Shown in pieces: positions 1-9,623 of a DNA stretch of 64,000 nt. The position numbers and the translations under genes were made by a program. The notes beneath the pieces were generated by a model, which searched no databases, was not told where the DNA came from, and saw only the letters and a list, made by a program, of their open reading frames with translations. This DNA is from Paenibacillus dendrobii (GTDB lineage: Bacteria; Bacillota; Bacilli; Paenibacillales; Paenibacillaceae): positions 558,001 to 622,000 of the forward strand of contig NZ_WUBI01000004.1 in NCBI RefSeq assembly GCF_009807035.1, written 5' to 3'. Numbering within the stretch: the stretch's first letter is position 1; the number at the start of each line of letters is the position of its first letter.

Positions 1-333
1 GCTCAATTGTTGCTTATGTTATATGATGGTGCTATACGTTTTGTACGGATTGGAATATCCGGGATCGAGGAACAGGATTATGAGAAGGCTAATACGTATC
101 TGTGTAAGGCTCAAGCCGTAATTCATGAATTGATCGCAGCACTTAATTATGATTATCCTATTGCTAAAACGTTGCACCGTGTATATGAATACATGGTATA
201 TCAATTGATCCAGGCAAATATGAAAAAAAGCACTGTCCCGGCTAAAGAAATTTTATCCCACCTACAGGAATTGCGTGAGGCATGGGATACAGCTAGCAAG
301 TCACTAAATAATGCGGAGCAAAATAATGAATGA
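1..333 (+). CDS. fliS: Flagellar export chaperone FliS (5' end missing)
   Basis: FliS binds the C-terminus of newly made flagellin in the cytoplasm, prevents premature polymerisation and hands it to the flagellar export gate. The reading frame is open from base 1, so the true start lies upstream. The visible part begins with the family hallmark LMLYDGAIRF, followed by a helical bundle pattern and an acidic or polar tail, as in full-length FliS of about 130 residues. The stop overlaps the start of the next gene (fliT), the usual fliS-fliT coupling. This anchors the left edge of the window in a late flagellar operon. Confidence 0.93.
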   Translation, partial: AQLLLMLYDGAIRFVRIGISGIEEQDYEKANTYLCKAQAVIHELIAALNYDYPIAKTLHRVYEYMVYQLIQANMKKSTVPAKEILSHLQELREAWDTASKSLNNAEQNNE

Positions 334-664
334 GGTTAATCCTTACGTTAGTCAACTGGTATATTTGACAAAGGATATCGTAGAACGGCTTGACCGGGTT
401 GAATATGAGGAGCTCGCATTGTTTTCGGATAAAAGGGAAGATATCGTCCATAAGATTGAAGCACTTAAAACTCATCTTTCGTCAGAAAATAAGCTCGAAC
501 TGAGAAATCTATGTCAGTTTGATCAGGCGATTCTTAGTAGGATGAATCACTTGAAACAGGAAGCGGGAGATTGGCTGCTCAGGCAAGGAACCATTAAAGT
601 CCAGAAATCAGCATATCAGGCTGATTACGCACCTGAAAGCATGTTTTTTGACAGTAAGAAATAA
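326..664 (+). CDS. fliT: FliT-like flagellar protein
   Basis: The 112-residue helical protein directly overlaps the end of fliS by 8 bases, the position of fliT in Bacillales. FliT is the chaperone of the filament cap protein FliD. Sequence conservation of FliT is poor, so the call leans on context, size and the all-helical, charged character (an N-terminal region with VYLTKDIVERLDRVEYEEL-type heptads). Start chosen at 326 because GGAG sits about 9 bases upstream; an in-frame ATG at 311 would lie deeper inside fliS and has no ribosome site. Confidence 0.7.
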   Translation: MNEVNPYVSQLVYLTKDIVERLDRVEYEELALFSDKREDIVHKIEALKTHLSSENKLELRNLCQFDQAILSRMNHLKQEAGDWLLRQGTIKVQKSAYQADYAPESMFFDSKK

Positions 665-682
665 CTCGAGGGACGAAAACAT

Positions 683-2650
683 ATGAAACGGTTGAGTGTT
701 TGTTTGATTGTTAAGGATGAGGAAGAGTTGCTTCCTCGGTGTCTGGACAGCGTGAAAAATATTGCGGATGAAATTATTATCGTTGATACAGGGTCAACAG
801 ATCGAACCAAAGAAATAGCGAGTTTTTATACCGATTTAATTTTTGATTACCAATGGACAAATGATTTTGCTGCAGCAAGAAATGTTTCTTTGCAACATGC
901 GACATCAAAGTGGATCTTAGTGATGGATGCAGATGAATATATTGCTGTAGATGAACACAGTCAGTGGAATCTGTTTTTAGATAATGAGCAGCCGTTAGGC
1001 TACTTGGCTTACACACTTCCTGTCGTAAACTTCACAGGAGATAAGGAATACCAAGATGAAATTTCAACTTCTCCAGTTACGAGGTTATTTCCCAACTTCA
1101 TGGGAATATACTTCGAGAGGCCTATTCATGAACAACTTACCCGTGGAGCACAAGGGGAGCTATACCATAAAAGGATAGATCTCATTATCTACCACACCGG
1201 CTATCAGGATCAACGCGTTAATGAGAAGAATAAGCATGAGCGCAACATGCAGATTTTCAACGATATGAAGAACAACAGCCAAATGAGCGATTACGATTGG
1301 TTTACATTAGGTAACCAGTATCGATATGTTCAAGATGAATTACAGGCACTAGAATGCTATGAAAAAGCGATTGAGGGAACGAGTGCGACATTGGCTTGGT
1401 ACCCGCATTGCCTTGTCGGACTAATTATTCTCAATTATAAACAAGATCGTCTTGCTGAATCATGGAAGTGGACTGAATACAAACTATCAGAATTTCCTGA
1501 ATACTCCGAATATTATGCAATCAAGGGGATTCATTTTGAAACTCTAGGCTTTTATGTAGAAGCTGCTGAGCAATACAGAAAAGCAGTGGAAGTTGCAGAA
1601 GCAAGGGCCGCTAAGCGTCAAGAAATATGGCTTGTGGATCCAATGTACAGTTTTGAGATGCCCGTGCAGCAACTGGTTAATGTAAGTTTCAAAATAAATG
1701 ATAATCAGCAGGCTATCTATTGGTTATCTAAATTATTGAATAAGAATACCAGAAATCCAAGGGTATTGTTAAAACTTGTGGAGTGGTTAAATCATAATGA
1801 ACAACCTGAATCCATTATTCACTTTCTAGATCAAATCTATGATAAAAGTAATAAGTCTGAAGCCGATTTGCTATATAAAGTATCTTTGGGCTTGGGGCGT
1901 AAGGAACTTGTAGACTATTACGAGCCACACATTGATCAGGAGAATCTATTAATAGAGGATCATCTTCGGCTTGGCATAGTGAGACATAATCATGACACGT
2001 GGCTCAAATATTCGGGGATGATTATTGGAGAAGACGACAAAGATATAGAGCAGTTTTGGATTCAAATTGCTGTTGGTTCACTACTGTGGAAAGATAATTC
2101 AATATTGAGAGTAGCTATAAACTCACGGAGAACAGAAGATGAGTTTAAAGGGTTGCTTTCATTGATTGCTTCTATTCCTTCCGAGGGAACAGGTAGGGAA
2201 GCACTTCTAACCGAATATGCAGACGACATTTTTTTAATAGCAAAACAGTTATTTATACTAAAGCAGTATGATTGTTTTGACCAATTTATACAAGCGACTA
2301 AAACGCCGAAATTAGTTAACCAGCTCGCTAATTATTTTTATGGTCTGAACCAAGTGGAGACGGCAATGAGTTATTATTCTGTTTTGCTGTCACAACAGCA
2401 ATTAGACGAAGTGAGTTTAGAGAATTTAGGGTTTTATCACGCTAATCATGGTTATAGTACGGAAACGGTCGAATTTTTAGAAGAAGCTGTTCGATTACAA
2501 CCTAAAGCGCGTCATCTTTACCACACGTTAATTCAGCATACAAGTAATGATTGTAAAGCTAACTTTATCGAGAAATTTATAACCGAATTTCCACAATTCA
2601 GCTCTATATCGTTTTTAAATAATTATTTTCAACATGAAAAGAAGATATAA
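683..2650 (+). CDS. Family 2 glycosyltransferase with TPR tail (SunS-like), likely flagellin glycosyltransferase
   Basis: The N-terminal roughly 230 residues are a GT-A family 2 transferase: SVCLIVKDEEELLPRCLDSV start, IIIVDTGSTDRT, the NDFAAARN motif, and a DADEYI metal/nucleotide motif. These features are shared with SunS and WaaE/KdtX-like inverting enzymes. The remaining 400 residues are helical TPR-type repeats (for example around residues 205-235 and 555-600), probably for recognising a protein acceptor. It starts 18 bases after fliT and reads the same way, so it is likely co-transcribed with flagellar genes. It is a paralogue of the gene at 17447. A role in flagellin glycosylation is inferred from position, not shown. 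Confidence 0.8.
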   Translation: MKRLSVCLIVKDEEELLPRCLDSVKNIADEIIIVDTGSTDRTKEIASFYTDLIFDYQWTNDFAAARNVSLQHATSKWILVMDADEYIAVDEHSQWNLFLDNEQPLGYLAYTLPVVNFTGDKEYQDEISTSPVTRLFPNFMGIYFERPIHEQLTRGAQGELYHKRIDLIIYHTGYQDQRVNEKNKHERNMQIFNDMKNNSQMSDYDWFTLGNQYRYVQDELQALECYEKAIEGTSATLAWYPHCLVGLIILNYKQDRLAESWKWTEYKLSEFPEYSEYYAIKGIHFETLGFYVEAAEQYRKAVEVAEARAAKRQEIWLVDPMYSFEMPVQQLVNVSFKINDNQQAIYWLSKLLNKNTRNPRVLLKLVEWLNHNEQPESIIHFLDQIYDKSNKSEADLLYKVSLGLGRKELVDYYEPHIDQENLLIEDHLRLGIVRHNHDTWLKYSGMIIGEDDKDIEQFWIQIAVGSLLWKDNSILRVAINSRRTEDEFKGLLSLIASIPSEGTGREALLTEYADDIFLIAKQLFILKQYDCFDQFIQATKTPKLVNQLANYFYGLNQVETAMSYYSVLLSQQQLDEVSLENLGFYHANHGYSTETVEFLEEAVRLQPKARHLYHTLIQHTSNDCKANFIEKFITEFPQFSSISFLNNYFQHEKKI

Positions 2651-2676
2651 AAGACTACCTAATAGTAGGTAGTCTT
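2651..2676. terminator. Bidirectional intrinsic terminator
   Basis: An 11-bp perfect stem (AAGACTACCTA paired with TAGGTAGTCTT, 4-base loop) has T-rich runs on both sides. It sits between convergent genes and can end both the flagellar-side transcript and the opposite CDP-glycerol operon. Confidence 0.88.
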
Positions 2677-2684
2677 TTTCCTTT

Positions 2685-3077
2685 TTAAAATGATTTTTGA
2701 AGCTCTGATTTTATAGTCGTCGTAGATATATCCGGCGTACGTGGCAAGTATATGACTTCGCAATACTCACGTAACTCGTCAAACTTGCCAGACCAGTCGT
2801 CTCCCATAGTAAATATGGAAATACCCAATTGATTGACGTCTTCTTTCTTCTGCTCCCAGCAGCATTCCGGGATTACTTCATCTACATACTTAATGGCTTC
2901 CAGCATCATTTTTCGTTTTTCATAAGGGAAATAGACCGCCTTACCTTTAATGGCATTAAACTCATCTGTAGATAGGGCAACCGTTAAATGGTCTCCAAGT
3001 TCCTTAGCGCGTTGGAGCAAAAGAATATGCCCGTAGTGGAGCAAATCAAAAGTTCCATACGTAATGACCTTTTTCAT
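2685..3077 (-). CDS. tagD: Glycerol-3-phosphate cytidylyltransferase (TagD/TarD family)
   Basis: Makes CDP-glycerol from CTP and glycerol 3-phosphate. The 130-residue length equals Bacillus TagD. The nucleotidyltransferase signature is intact: TYGTFDLLHYGH (HxGH motif, residues 6-17) near the start, and RTPDISTTTIK near the end corresponds to the RTxGISTT motif. It lies 11 bases downstream of, and in the same direction as, a CDP-glycerol glycerophosphotransferase, so the pair can make and use CDP-glycerol. Finding it in a flagellar glycan island rather than a teichoic acid operon suggests glycerol phosphate decoration of a glycan. Housekeeping teichoic acid duty cannot be excluded. Confidence 0.92.
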   Translation of the reverse strand: MKKVITYGTFDLLHYGHILLLQRAKELGDHLTVALSTDEFNAIKGKAVYFPYEKRKMMLEAIKYVDEVIPECCWEQKKEDVNQLGISIFTMGDDWSGKFDELREYCEVIYLPRTPDISTTTIKSELQKSF

Positions 3078-3088
3078 AAGTCCACCTC

Positions 3089-4588
3089 CTAATTCATAGA
3101 TAAATGTTTAAGTCTGTCCACGATCAGTGATCGGAGCTCAGGTTTATCGGTCATACTAAGAGCCAACTGGTAATATTGATGTGCTGTTTCTGTCTCACCG
3201 TTAATCTCATGCGCATATCCAAGGTTGTACACCAAATCCTCATCCCATGGAAAATGCAGGTGGCCTTTCTGAAACGATTGAATGGCCTCTTGGGGATTCC
3301 CATTCATTAAATGGAGCATACCATTCATTGCAAAAATATCCGGGTCGGCCAAATTAGTTTCCAAGTATTGTTCGATAGCTTGGTTGGCCTGAGCCAGTTG
3401 TTCGCTTTCGATCATCCCTTGAATGGTATGTTTAACTTGTTTCTGTAGCTCTTTATGTTCCAATTGCGTTCTTCTTCTGTCTAGGATTACATTCTTATGC
3501 TCCTCGATATAATTGTCAATTAGCTGCCAAATTCGTTCCGAGGCTTTATTATCTTGATATTGATGACATATATTTTTAATCGTATTCCTTTCCTGCTCAT
3601 ACCAGGAAGGTTCTAACAACAGTCGGGAAATCATTTGTTGAAGCTGATTCTGAGAGTAAGCTTTCGGTCCAGGTGCCCAAAACTCATAGGGCTCAAATAA
3701 CAAGCCGCGGTTGTTTTTATACTCTTCCAGGTCCACAGGCAAAAAGAGAATAGGACGATTTAGTAACAAATAGTCTATATATACTGAAGAGTAGTCCGTG
3801 ATAAGCATATCCGCTGCCCCTAGAACATCGTATAGATCGAGTTTATGCTCTCCAAGCATTTTGTCATTCAAAACAACGATCCGTTCCGATTTCATTCCGT
3901 TAAGTTCATTGCTGAAATAACTTTCCTCAAATGGATGCAGCTTAAGAACGAGAAAAAGATGGTGCTCCTCCAGAAACGCCGAGAGACTTCCCTTGTCGAA
4001 AGAAGGCAAGCCAAATATGTTTTCGAGTATCTTGTTTCCTTCCTTTTTATCTGGGGTCATTATCGATTTGCGGAAGGTTGGCATAAAGAAGATTACAGTG
4101 TCAGTCTGTGTATTTAAATGAGAATAAAGTTCATTCAGTCTAATTTTCGCACCTTCAGCCAACAATGCATCGTTTCTGGGAAGGCCCGTGATTCTATATT
4201 GGGAAATGTTAGACCCATTGCAGGCATTCATCGCCGAGTTATATAAAGTAGAATAAGACATGATCATATCAACCTTAGACCAATGGTGGTGGATATGATC
4301 ATCTGGAGTGGTTTCTTGCTTGTCCATCTTAGCCATGCCTTTCAGGGGGAAACCGTGCCATAAATCGATATTAACTTTCTCGTAATTTGAGGAATATTCC
4401 CCATGCGTAGTAATATATACGTCACTTTGATCAATATGGCGATTGTAACGAAGTTGTTCCTCCGTTAGCAGTTCTATCTCATATTTATTTCTTAATTCAT
4501 CGGAGGCAGCATGATATAAATAATAATTGTTGGAACCAGAGGAAGATAGGTGAAACAACGTTATCTTCACTTTTTCAGTTGTAGTCAT
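3089..4588 (-). CDS. CDP-glycerol glycerophosphotransferase family protein with C-terminal TPR
   Basis: Residues about 20-350 match the TagB/TagF fold: WHGFPLKGM (around residue 76), GLPRNDAL, VLKLHPFEE and the diagnostic ITDYSSVYIDYLLLNRPILFL stretch with the catalytic D and S. It would transfer glycerol phosphate from CDP-glycerol to an acceptor. The last 120 residues are a short TPR module (AMNGMLHLMNGNPQEAIQSF; YNLGYAHEINGE), not part of classical TagB/F. TPR tails are shared with the neighbouring glycosyltransferases, which hints at a common acceptor. Forms a two-gene operon with the TagD-like gene. Confidence 0.87.
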   Translation of the reverse strand: MTTTEKVKITLFHLSSSGSNNYYLYHAASDELRNKYEIELLTEEQLRYNRHIDQSDVYITTHGEYSSNYEKVNIDLWHGFPLKGMAKMDKQETTPDDHIHHHWSKVDMIMSYSTLYNSAMNACNGSNISQYRITGLPRNDALLAEGAKIRLNELYSHLNTQTDTVIFFMPTFRKSIMTPDKKEGNKILENIFGLPSFDKGSLSAFLEEHHLFLVLKLHPFEESYFSNELNGMKSERIVVLNDKMLGEHKLDLYDVLGAADMLITDYSSVYIDYLLLNRPILFLPVDLEEYKNNRGLLFEPYEFWAPGPKAYSQNQLQQMISRLLLEPSWYEQERNTIKNICHQYQDNKASERIWQLIDNYIEEHKNVILDRRRTQLEHKELQKQVKHTIQGMIESEQLAQANQAIEQYLETNLADPDIFAMNGMLHLMNGNPQEAIQSFQKGHLHFPWDEDLVYNLGYAHEINGETETAHQYYQLALSMTDKPELRSLIVDRLKHLSMN

Positions 4589-4631
4589 CAGGGGTTTCCT
4601 TTCTTAAAATAGGATTTTCCTTATATATAGT

Positions 4632-4639
4632 TTATCGGC
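4632..4639 (-). promoter_or_regulatory. Possible sigma-D (flagellar) -10 element
   Basis: On the minus strand the bases read GCCGATAA, the exact core of the Bacillus sigma-D -10 box, about 43 bases before the glycerophosphotransferase start. No TAAA -35 box is seen at the expected 15-base distance, so the match may be chance. The rest of the 229-bp divergent region (4589-4817) is AT-rich, with a second partial match CCGATAAT on the plus strand at 4741 and no clear sigma-A promoter. Confidence 0.3.
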
Positions 4640-4817
4640 GAATGATAAAGAAGGATAAAGCAGTATGGGTTTTTTTATATTTGGAAAATAATTCATGTGC
4701 TATATTTCAAATATAAACCTCTTTGATTTCGACAATAAAACCGATAATAAACATATATTCATCGAAATAAGCCTTATGATATAACATCAACTATCTTCTA
4801 TTCAGAGGAGTTTTTAT

Positions 4818-6905
4818 ATGCAAAAGACAAGTATTGTTATAGCTAGCTTATCTAATGATTTTGAATACACAAAAGAATCAATTGAGAGCATTCGCAGGTT
4901 CACAGAAAAGGGTACCTTTGAGATCATTGTCGTAGAAGGCGGAGGAGCGGAAGAGGCTTTAACATGGTTGGCTGAGCAGACAGATATAAGATCATTGTTT
5001 TCTGAAAACAAACTTACTTTGGGTAACGCCTGGAATCAGGGAGCACAAATGGCTGTGGGGAATTTTGTAGTGTTTATGCATCCGGATACCATAGTATCCC
5101 CCCAATGGTTGTCTTCTTTATCTGATGCTTTAAATCAAAATCAGCAATTGGGTGCTATTGAACCACTCAGTAATATTGGAGAGGATGGCCAGACTGGAAA
5201 TCTCCATTTTGCTTCTATGGAAGAAATGCTCTCTCATGCAAATGAACTATATAGAAATAATGTCCATGTAGAAGAGAAAATTGTTCTTTCTGGATTTTGC
5301 TTCATGCTAAGAAGAAATACGATCGAAACTATAGGGGAATTTGATGTACAACTGGAAGGCAAAGCAATGATTGCCGACTATTGCCTACGAGTAAAATTAG
5401 CTGGACTGAGTCTAGGAATATGTAGTAATGCATTTGTTCACCATTATGGTGTTCATCAGATTAAGGAGGAGCAATTGTATGCGAGTTACTTCTCTAATAA
5501 ATGGGGATTTTCCATCGAGGAAACAAGAATTGAGGATAGTACCGTTCAACTAATTAAGCGGACTACGGAAGATACGTTTAAAGTATTGATCATGGGAAGA
5601 GGCATCGGGGGGACCAGCTTGAAACTCAAGCAGTTGTTTCCTCATGCAGAAGTTTACGGATGCAGTTGGAATGGTAACTTAAATAAGGCCTCTGATTTAC
5701 TTTTCCCCTTTATGTCCTGCACAATGATTGAATCTTCTTTACTTTGGGATCAGCATTTCGATTATATTATTTTAAACCCTGGCATCGAAATTGAATACGT
5801 AGAAGTCTTACCAACTGCATTTGCCCTTCTGAATAAAGGGGGGCGCCTGATTACCGAGATTGCAAACGCGAACAACTGCTCTTTGGTTAAGAGGATACTT
5901 CTTGGACAAGGCTTGGAAATGGGCAAGAAATATTGGAACATGGCGGATATTCCTAGTTTGTTCGAAAATGCAGGTTTTCAGGAATTGGATTTTGACTATG
6001 TAATGAATGAAGTTGGGGAACAGAGTGCTTCACTCACCAATGAACTTGGTCAATTTGTAGGACAACTCCCACAAGAATTTGACATATCCAGTTTTCTTAT
6101 AACTGCCTACAAAACTTCTCAAGATAAAATATTGCATACGCTTTTTAAAGAACTGTTGAGTGAGCCTACAGACGCTGTCCTACTTGAAATTTTTACGAAT
6201 TCTACAGCTCAGATCCTTTCATCTCTAGAAAGATATGAAGGGCCTGTAGTTTCAATTTTAAACTATTTAGGTATTTCTAATTTTGAAAAAAAACAATTAG
6301 ATGAGGTACTTCCATATCTGACTAAAGCTTGTGAGCTTGATCCATTAAACTCGGTTACACTCATCAATCTTGCAACTTTGATGTATACGATTGGAGAAGA
6401 TGAAGCTGCCCTCGAATGGCTTAATCGACTCGAAGAAAAAGACGAGCAGATTGAAACATGGATTAAAGAAATTGAGCATAACATTTACTCACACAAATTA
6501 GCTGCAAACATAGTTAAATTTTTACTTCGTAGGATTGAAAATGAAGTGGATCGAGAGGAAGCATATAGTGAATTGATCATGTTGCTCAGCAAAAATACGG
6601 TCTCTATTCAGGATATTATTCGTTCAGTAGAGGTTGACATCATTCATAAAACAGCAACATTAAACCGGATGGCAGTAAATTGCTTTAGTTCAGGTGAATA
6701 TGATTATGTCATTCCTTTGTTGGAGAAGTCGTATTCCCTTGATCCGGAGGATGTAGACACATTGTTTAATTTAGGATACATCTTGTATAAATTTGGGGCG
6801 AATCGCGATGCTCTGAATTTCTTGACTCAGATCGATGAGCCAGATGGGGACATAATAGATCTGCAAAAAGAGATTGAGGTGGCAATAAACCATGAGCAAC
6901 AATAA
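4818..6905 (+). CDS. Family 2 glycosyltransferase fused to degenerate methyltransferase-like domain and TPR
   Basis: Three parts are visible. Residues 1-230 form a GT2 domain (TSIVIASLSNDFEYTKESI; FMHPDTIV in place of the DxD region; RVKLAGLSLG). Residues 250-400 resemble a class I SAM methyltransferase fold, but the glycine motif is altered to VLIMGRGIGG and the following acidic residue is missing, so it may not bind SAM. Residues 460-690 carry TPR repeats (PLNSVTLINLATLMYTIGE; PEDVDTLFNLGYILYKFG). It has the same architecture as the gene at 15661, whose methyltransferase motif is intact. GAGGAG precedes the start. Probably modifies flagellin or its glycan (inference). Confidence 0.78.
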   Translation: MQKTSIVIASLSNDFEYTKESIESIRRFTEKGTFEIIVVEGGGAEEALTWLAEQTDIRSLFSENKLTLGNAWNQGAQMAVGNFVVFMHPDTIVSPQWLSSLSDALNQNQQLGAIEPLSNIGEDGQTGNLHFASMEEMLSHANELYRNNVHVEEKIVLSGFCFMLRRNTIETIGEFDVQLEGKAMIADYCLRVKLAGLSLGICSNAFVHHYGVHQIKEEQLYASYFSNKWGFSIEETRIEDSTVQLIKRTTEDTFKVLIMGRGIGGTSLKLKQLFPHAEVYGCSWNGNLNKASDLLFPFMSCTMIESSLLWDQHFDYIILNPGIEIEYVEVLPTAFALLNKGGRLITEIANANNCSLVKRILLGQGLEMGKKYWNMADIPSLFENAGFQELDFDYVMNEVGEQSASLTNELGQFVGQLPQEFDISSFLITAYKTSQDKILHTLFKELLSEPTDAVLLEIFTNSTAQILSSLERYEGPVVSILNYLGISNFEKKQLDEVLPYLTKACELDPLNSVTLINLATLMYTIGEDEAALEWLNRLEEKDEQIETWIKEIEHNIYSHKLAANIVKFLLRRIENEVDREEAYSELIMLLSKNTVSIQDIIRSVEVDIIHKTATLNRMAVNCFSSGEYDYVIPLLEKSYSLDPEDVDTLFNLGYILYKFGANRDALNFLTQIDEPDGDIIDLQKEIEVAINHEQQ

Positions 6906-8454
6906 GATTTGTTTTATTACATGTTTTAATGATGAAGTTCTCTATGAGGAGTCAGTTAGATATATCCGTTCACTGTATATACCAGAGGGATATGAGCTAG
7001 AGCTAATTGCCATACGTGATGCGAAAAGCCTTACTGAAGGTTACAATCGTGCGATGAAACAATCCGATGCAAAGTTTAAAATCTATCTTCATCAAGATAC
7101 ATTTATTGTGAATAAGCATTTTCTCTATGATATCTTGAATATATTCATCAGTCATTCCCAGCTTGGCATGATGGGAGTTATCGGAGCGAAAAAGATACCG
7201 CCTAGTGGTGTCTGGTGGAAAGCAAGTGAGCGTTATGGCAAGGTATATGATAATGGACGTGAGGGTGGAATGAAGTTATTCCAGACGAGTGAAGTACAGG
7301 GCGATTATGAATCTGTAGAAGCGGTTGACGGATTAATTCTTATGACACAGTACGATCTCCCATGGAGAGAAGACCTGTTTAAAGGTTGGCACATGTATGA
7401 CATATCTCAGGCTATCGAATTCAAAAAGGCCGGTTATGAAGTAGGGGTTCCTAATCAAAAGGAGTCTTGGTGTATTCATGATTGCGGGCCTTTAGAGCTA
7501 AATGGTTATGAAGAATATCGTTTGATCTTTCTTAAAGAATACGGTTCAATTATTTTACCTAAAGTAAGTATATTAATCCCTGCATATAATCGTCCGTATT
7601 ATCTCGAACTTGCCCTGAGAAGCGCAATATATCAATCCTATCCAAACATAGAAATTATTATTTGTGATGATAGCACTAATAATGAGGTGGAACGGGTAGT
7701 AGAACCTTATCTGAAAGAATATAGCCACATAAAATATTATAAAAATCCTGTTAATTTAGCATTACAGAATTGGTACAAGCTATTTGATTTGGCAGAGGGA
7801 AAGTATATCAATTATTTAATGGACGACGATTTATTTAAATTCAACAAAATCGAGAAGATGGTATCCTTTTTAGAATGTGATCCCGACATTTCATTAGTAA
7901 CATCATTTCGTGAACGAATAGACGAAAATGGTGAAAGATTGCCTTCTACTTCATCTACGAGACGATTATTCGATTCAGATGTTTGTATAGATGGACGGGA
8001 ATTTGGCTCCTTGATGCTCAAGCAGACAGAAAATCTCATAGGAGAACCTACTACAGCTATGTTTAGAAAAGAGGATATAAATAAATTTGGACATTTTAAT
8101 GAGAATGAATATTGTGTGTTAAACGATCTCGCTACCTGGCTTTCTCTAATGAAAAAAGGAAAAGTAGCATATATCTCTGAAGCGTTAAGTTATTTTAGAA
8201 TTCATAGTGGACAAAATCAAAGAAATACTAAATACATGGTTCTGTCAATAGAAGAGTGGCTGAAGCTATTAACTTCGGCTCTGGAAGATGAATTTTTTTC
8301 CTCGAAAGTGGATTATAAGAAGTCATTAATTCGATACTTACAGAATTCACTAAGTATTATTGAAATCTATGTTCAGAATGAATTAACGGACGTTCTTGAG
8401 TATAACAAAACCAAAGAAAAAATTGAATTTACTTTAAATGAAATAATATCATAG
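6892..8454 (+). CDS. Double glycosyltransferase: StrF-type domain plus family 2 domain
   Basis: The first 220 residues look like the StrF/Glyco_tranf_2_5 type (ICFITCFNDEVLYEESVRYI; EGYNRAMKQSDAKFKIYLHQD; GWHMYDISQA). Residues 222-430 are a classical GT2 domain (VSILIPAYNRPYYLELALRS, IIICDDS, NYLMDDDLFK). The two active-site sets suggest two sugar transfers by one polypeptide. The start overlaps the previous gene by 14 bases and the stop touches the next one, so translation is probably coupled. No membrane segments were seen, so it should act in the cytoplasm. Confidence 0.8.
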   Translation: MSNNKICFITCFNDEVLYEESVRYIRSLYIPEGYELELIAIRDAKSLTEGYNRAMKQSDAKFKIYLHQDTFIVNKHFLYDILNIFISHSQLGMMGVIGAKKIPPSGVWWKASERYGKVYDNGREGGMKLFQTSEVQGDYESVEAVDGLILMTQYDLPWREDLFKGWHMYDISQAIEFKKAGYEVGVPNQKESWCIHDCGPLELNGYEEYRLIFLKEYGSIILPKVSILIPAYNRPYYLELALRSAIYQSYPNIEIIICDDSTNNEVERVVEPYLKEYSHIKYYKNPVNLALQNWYKLFDLAEGKYINYLMDDDLFKFNKIEKMVSFLECDPDISLVTSFRERIDENGERLPSTSSTRRLFDSDVCIDGREFGSLMLKQTENLIGEPTTAMFRKEDINKFGHFNENEYCVLNDLATWLSLMKKGKVAYISEALSYFRIHSGQNQRNTKYMVLSIEEWLKLLTSALEDEFFSSKVDYKKSLIRYLQNSLSIIEIYVQNELTDVLEYNKTKEKIEFTLNEIIS

Positions 8455-8471
8455 TGAGTGGGTGTAATATT

Positions 8472-9623
8472 ATGCGAAAATCGATTCCCTTTTTGAAGCC
8501 TAATCTTGTTAAAAAGGAAACATACATGAAGTATCTAGATGTAATTGATGAAACAAGAATTTATAGTAATTACGGAAATCTGAATACTCAATTTGAGAAA
8601 AGAATATTATCAGAGTATTTCCAAAATAAAGGGGCTGTTTCAACAGTAAGTAATGCAACAATTGGTTTAATGTTATCTATTATGCTAAGTAAAAGAAAAA
8701 AGGGTCGATATGCTATTATGCCAAGCTTTACTTTCTCTGCGACTGCACAAGCAGCTTTATGGTGTGGCTTGGAGCCGTTGTTCATTGATATTCGTTCAAA
8801 GGATTGGTGCATGGACGAAAAATTAGTTCAAAATTATGTTGATAAATTAGGTGAGGAAATTGCGGTCATAGTTCCATATGCAACCTTTGGAACTGTTGTT
8901 GATCTTAGCTACTATCAAAACCTAATGGAATTGGGCGTTCCTGTCGTTGTTGATGCAGCTGCTAGTTTTGGATCAACCTATGATGGGCTAGGGTTAGAAG
9001 CAACCTTTTCTGGACCAATAGTTTATAGTTTTCATGCTACTAAAGCGTTTGGTATTGGAGAAGGAGGACTCGTATATAGTCAGGATGAAGCCTTTATAGA
9101 ACAACTTAGAAAAGCTGGTAATTTTGGTTTTGGGCCTAACAGAAACTCTGAACAAATAGGATTGAATAGTAAGTTAACGGAATATGCAGCTGCAATTGGA
9201 TTGGCTAGTTTGGATAAATATCCAGAGAAAATTTTAATTAGACAAGAGATACGAAGAAAATATGAAAAAAGTATGAAGGAGGTTGGGTTATTCGATCACG
9301 GGTGGCAACTTCATCTTACTAGAGGTAATGTTGCACATCAAAATGTTTCTGTATTAAGCCCAGATGATTGTAACGCTATTGATGTTGTTTCCTTTTTGGA
9401 ACAGTCTGGAATTGAGGCTAGGACATACTTTTCTCCCGCGTGTCATCAGCAGAGTTTATTCCTGAATTCTAATAAATCCATTATGGAAACTACTGAAAAT
9501 ATCGCTCGGAGAATAATTAACCTACCTCTCTGGGAAGAAATATCCGATCAAGAAATTGATTTTGTTGTAGGGCAATTAAGACTTTTTCAAAGCAAACAGA
9601 AAGAAGTAATTATAAATTCATGA
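8472..9623 (+). CDS. DegT/DnrJ/EryC1/StrS family sugar aminotransferase
   Basis: A PLP-dependent enzyme that turns a keto-sugar nucleotide into an amino sugar. The fold-type I signature is complete: MPSFTFSATAQAA, VVDAAASFGS with the PLP-ring Asp, and SFHATKAFGIGEGG with the Schiff-base lysine at about residue 191. The 383-residue length is normal. Start chosen at ATG 8472, behind GAGTGGG; a GTG at 8454 would be only the overlap with the previous stop. The required nucleotidyltransferase and 4,6-dehydratase are not in the window and must be elsewhere. With the acyltransferase at 13783 it predicts an N-acylated amino sugar. Confidence 0.88.
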   Translation: MRKSIPFLKPNLVKKETYMKYLDVIDETRIYSNYGNLNTQFEKRILSEYFQNKGAVSTVSNATIGLMLSIMLSKRKKGRYAIMPSFTFSATAQAALWCGLEPLFIDIRSKDWCMDEKLVQNYVDKLGEEIAVIVPYATFGTVVDLSYYQNLMELGVPVVVDAAASFGSTYDGLGLEATFSGPIVYSFHATKAFGIGEGGLVYSQDEAFIEQLRKAGNFGFGPNRNSEQIGLNSKLTEYAAAIGLASLDKYPEKILIRQEIRRKYEKSMKEVGLFDHGWQLHLTRGNVAHQNVSVLSPDDCNAIDVVSFLEQSGIEARTYFSPACHQQSLFLNSNKSIMETTENIARRIINLPLWEEISDQEIDFVVGQLRLFQSKQKEVIINS

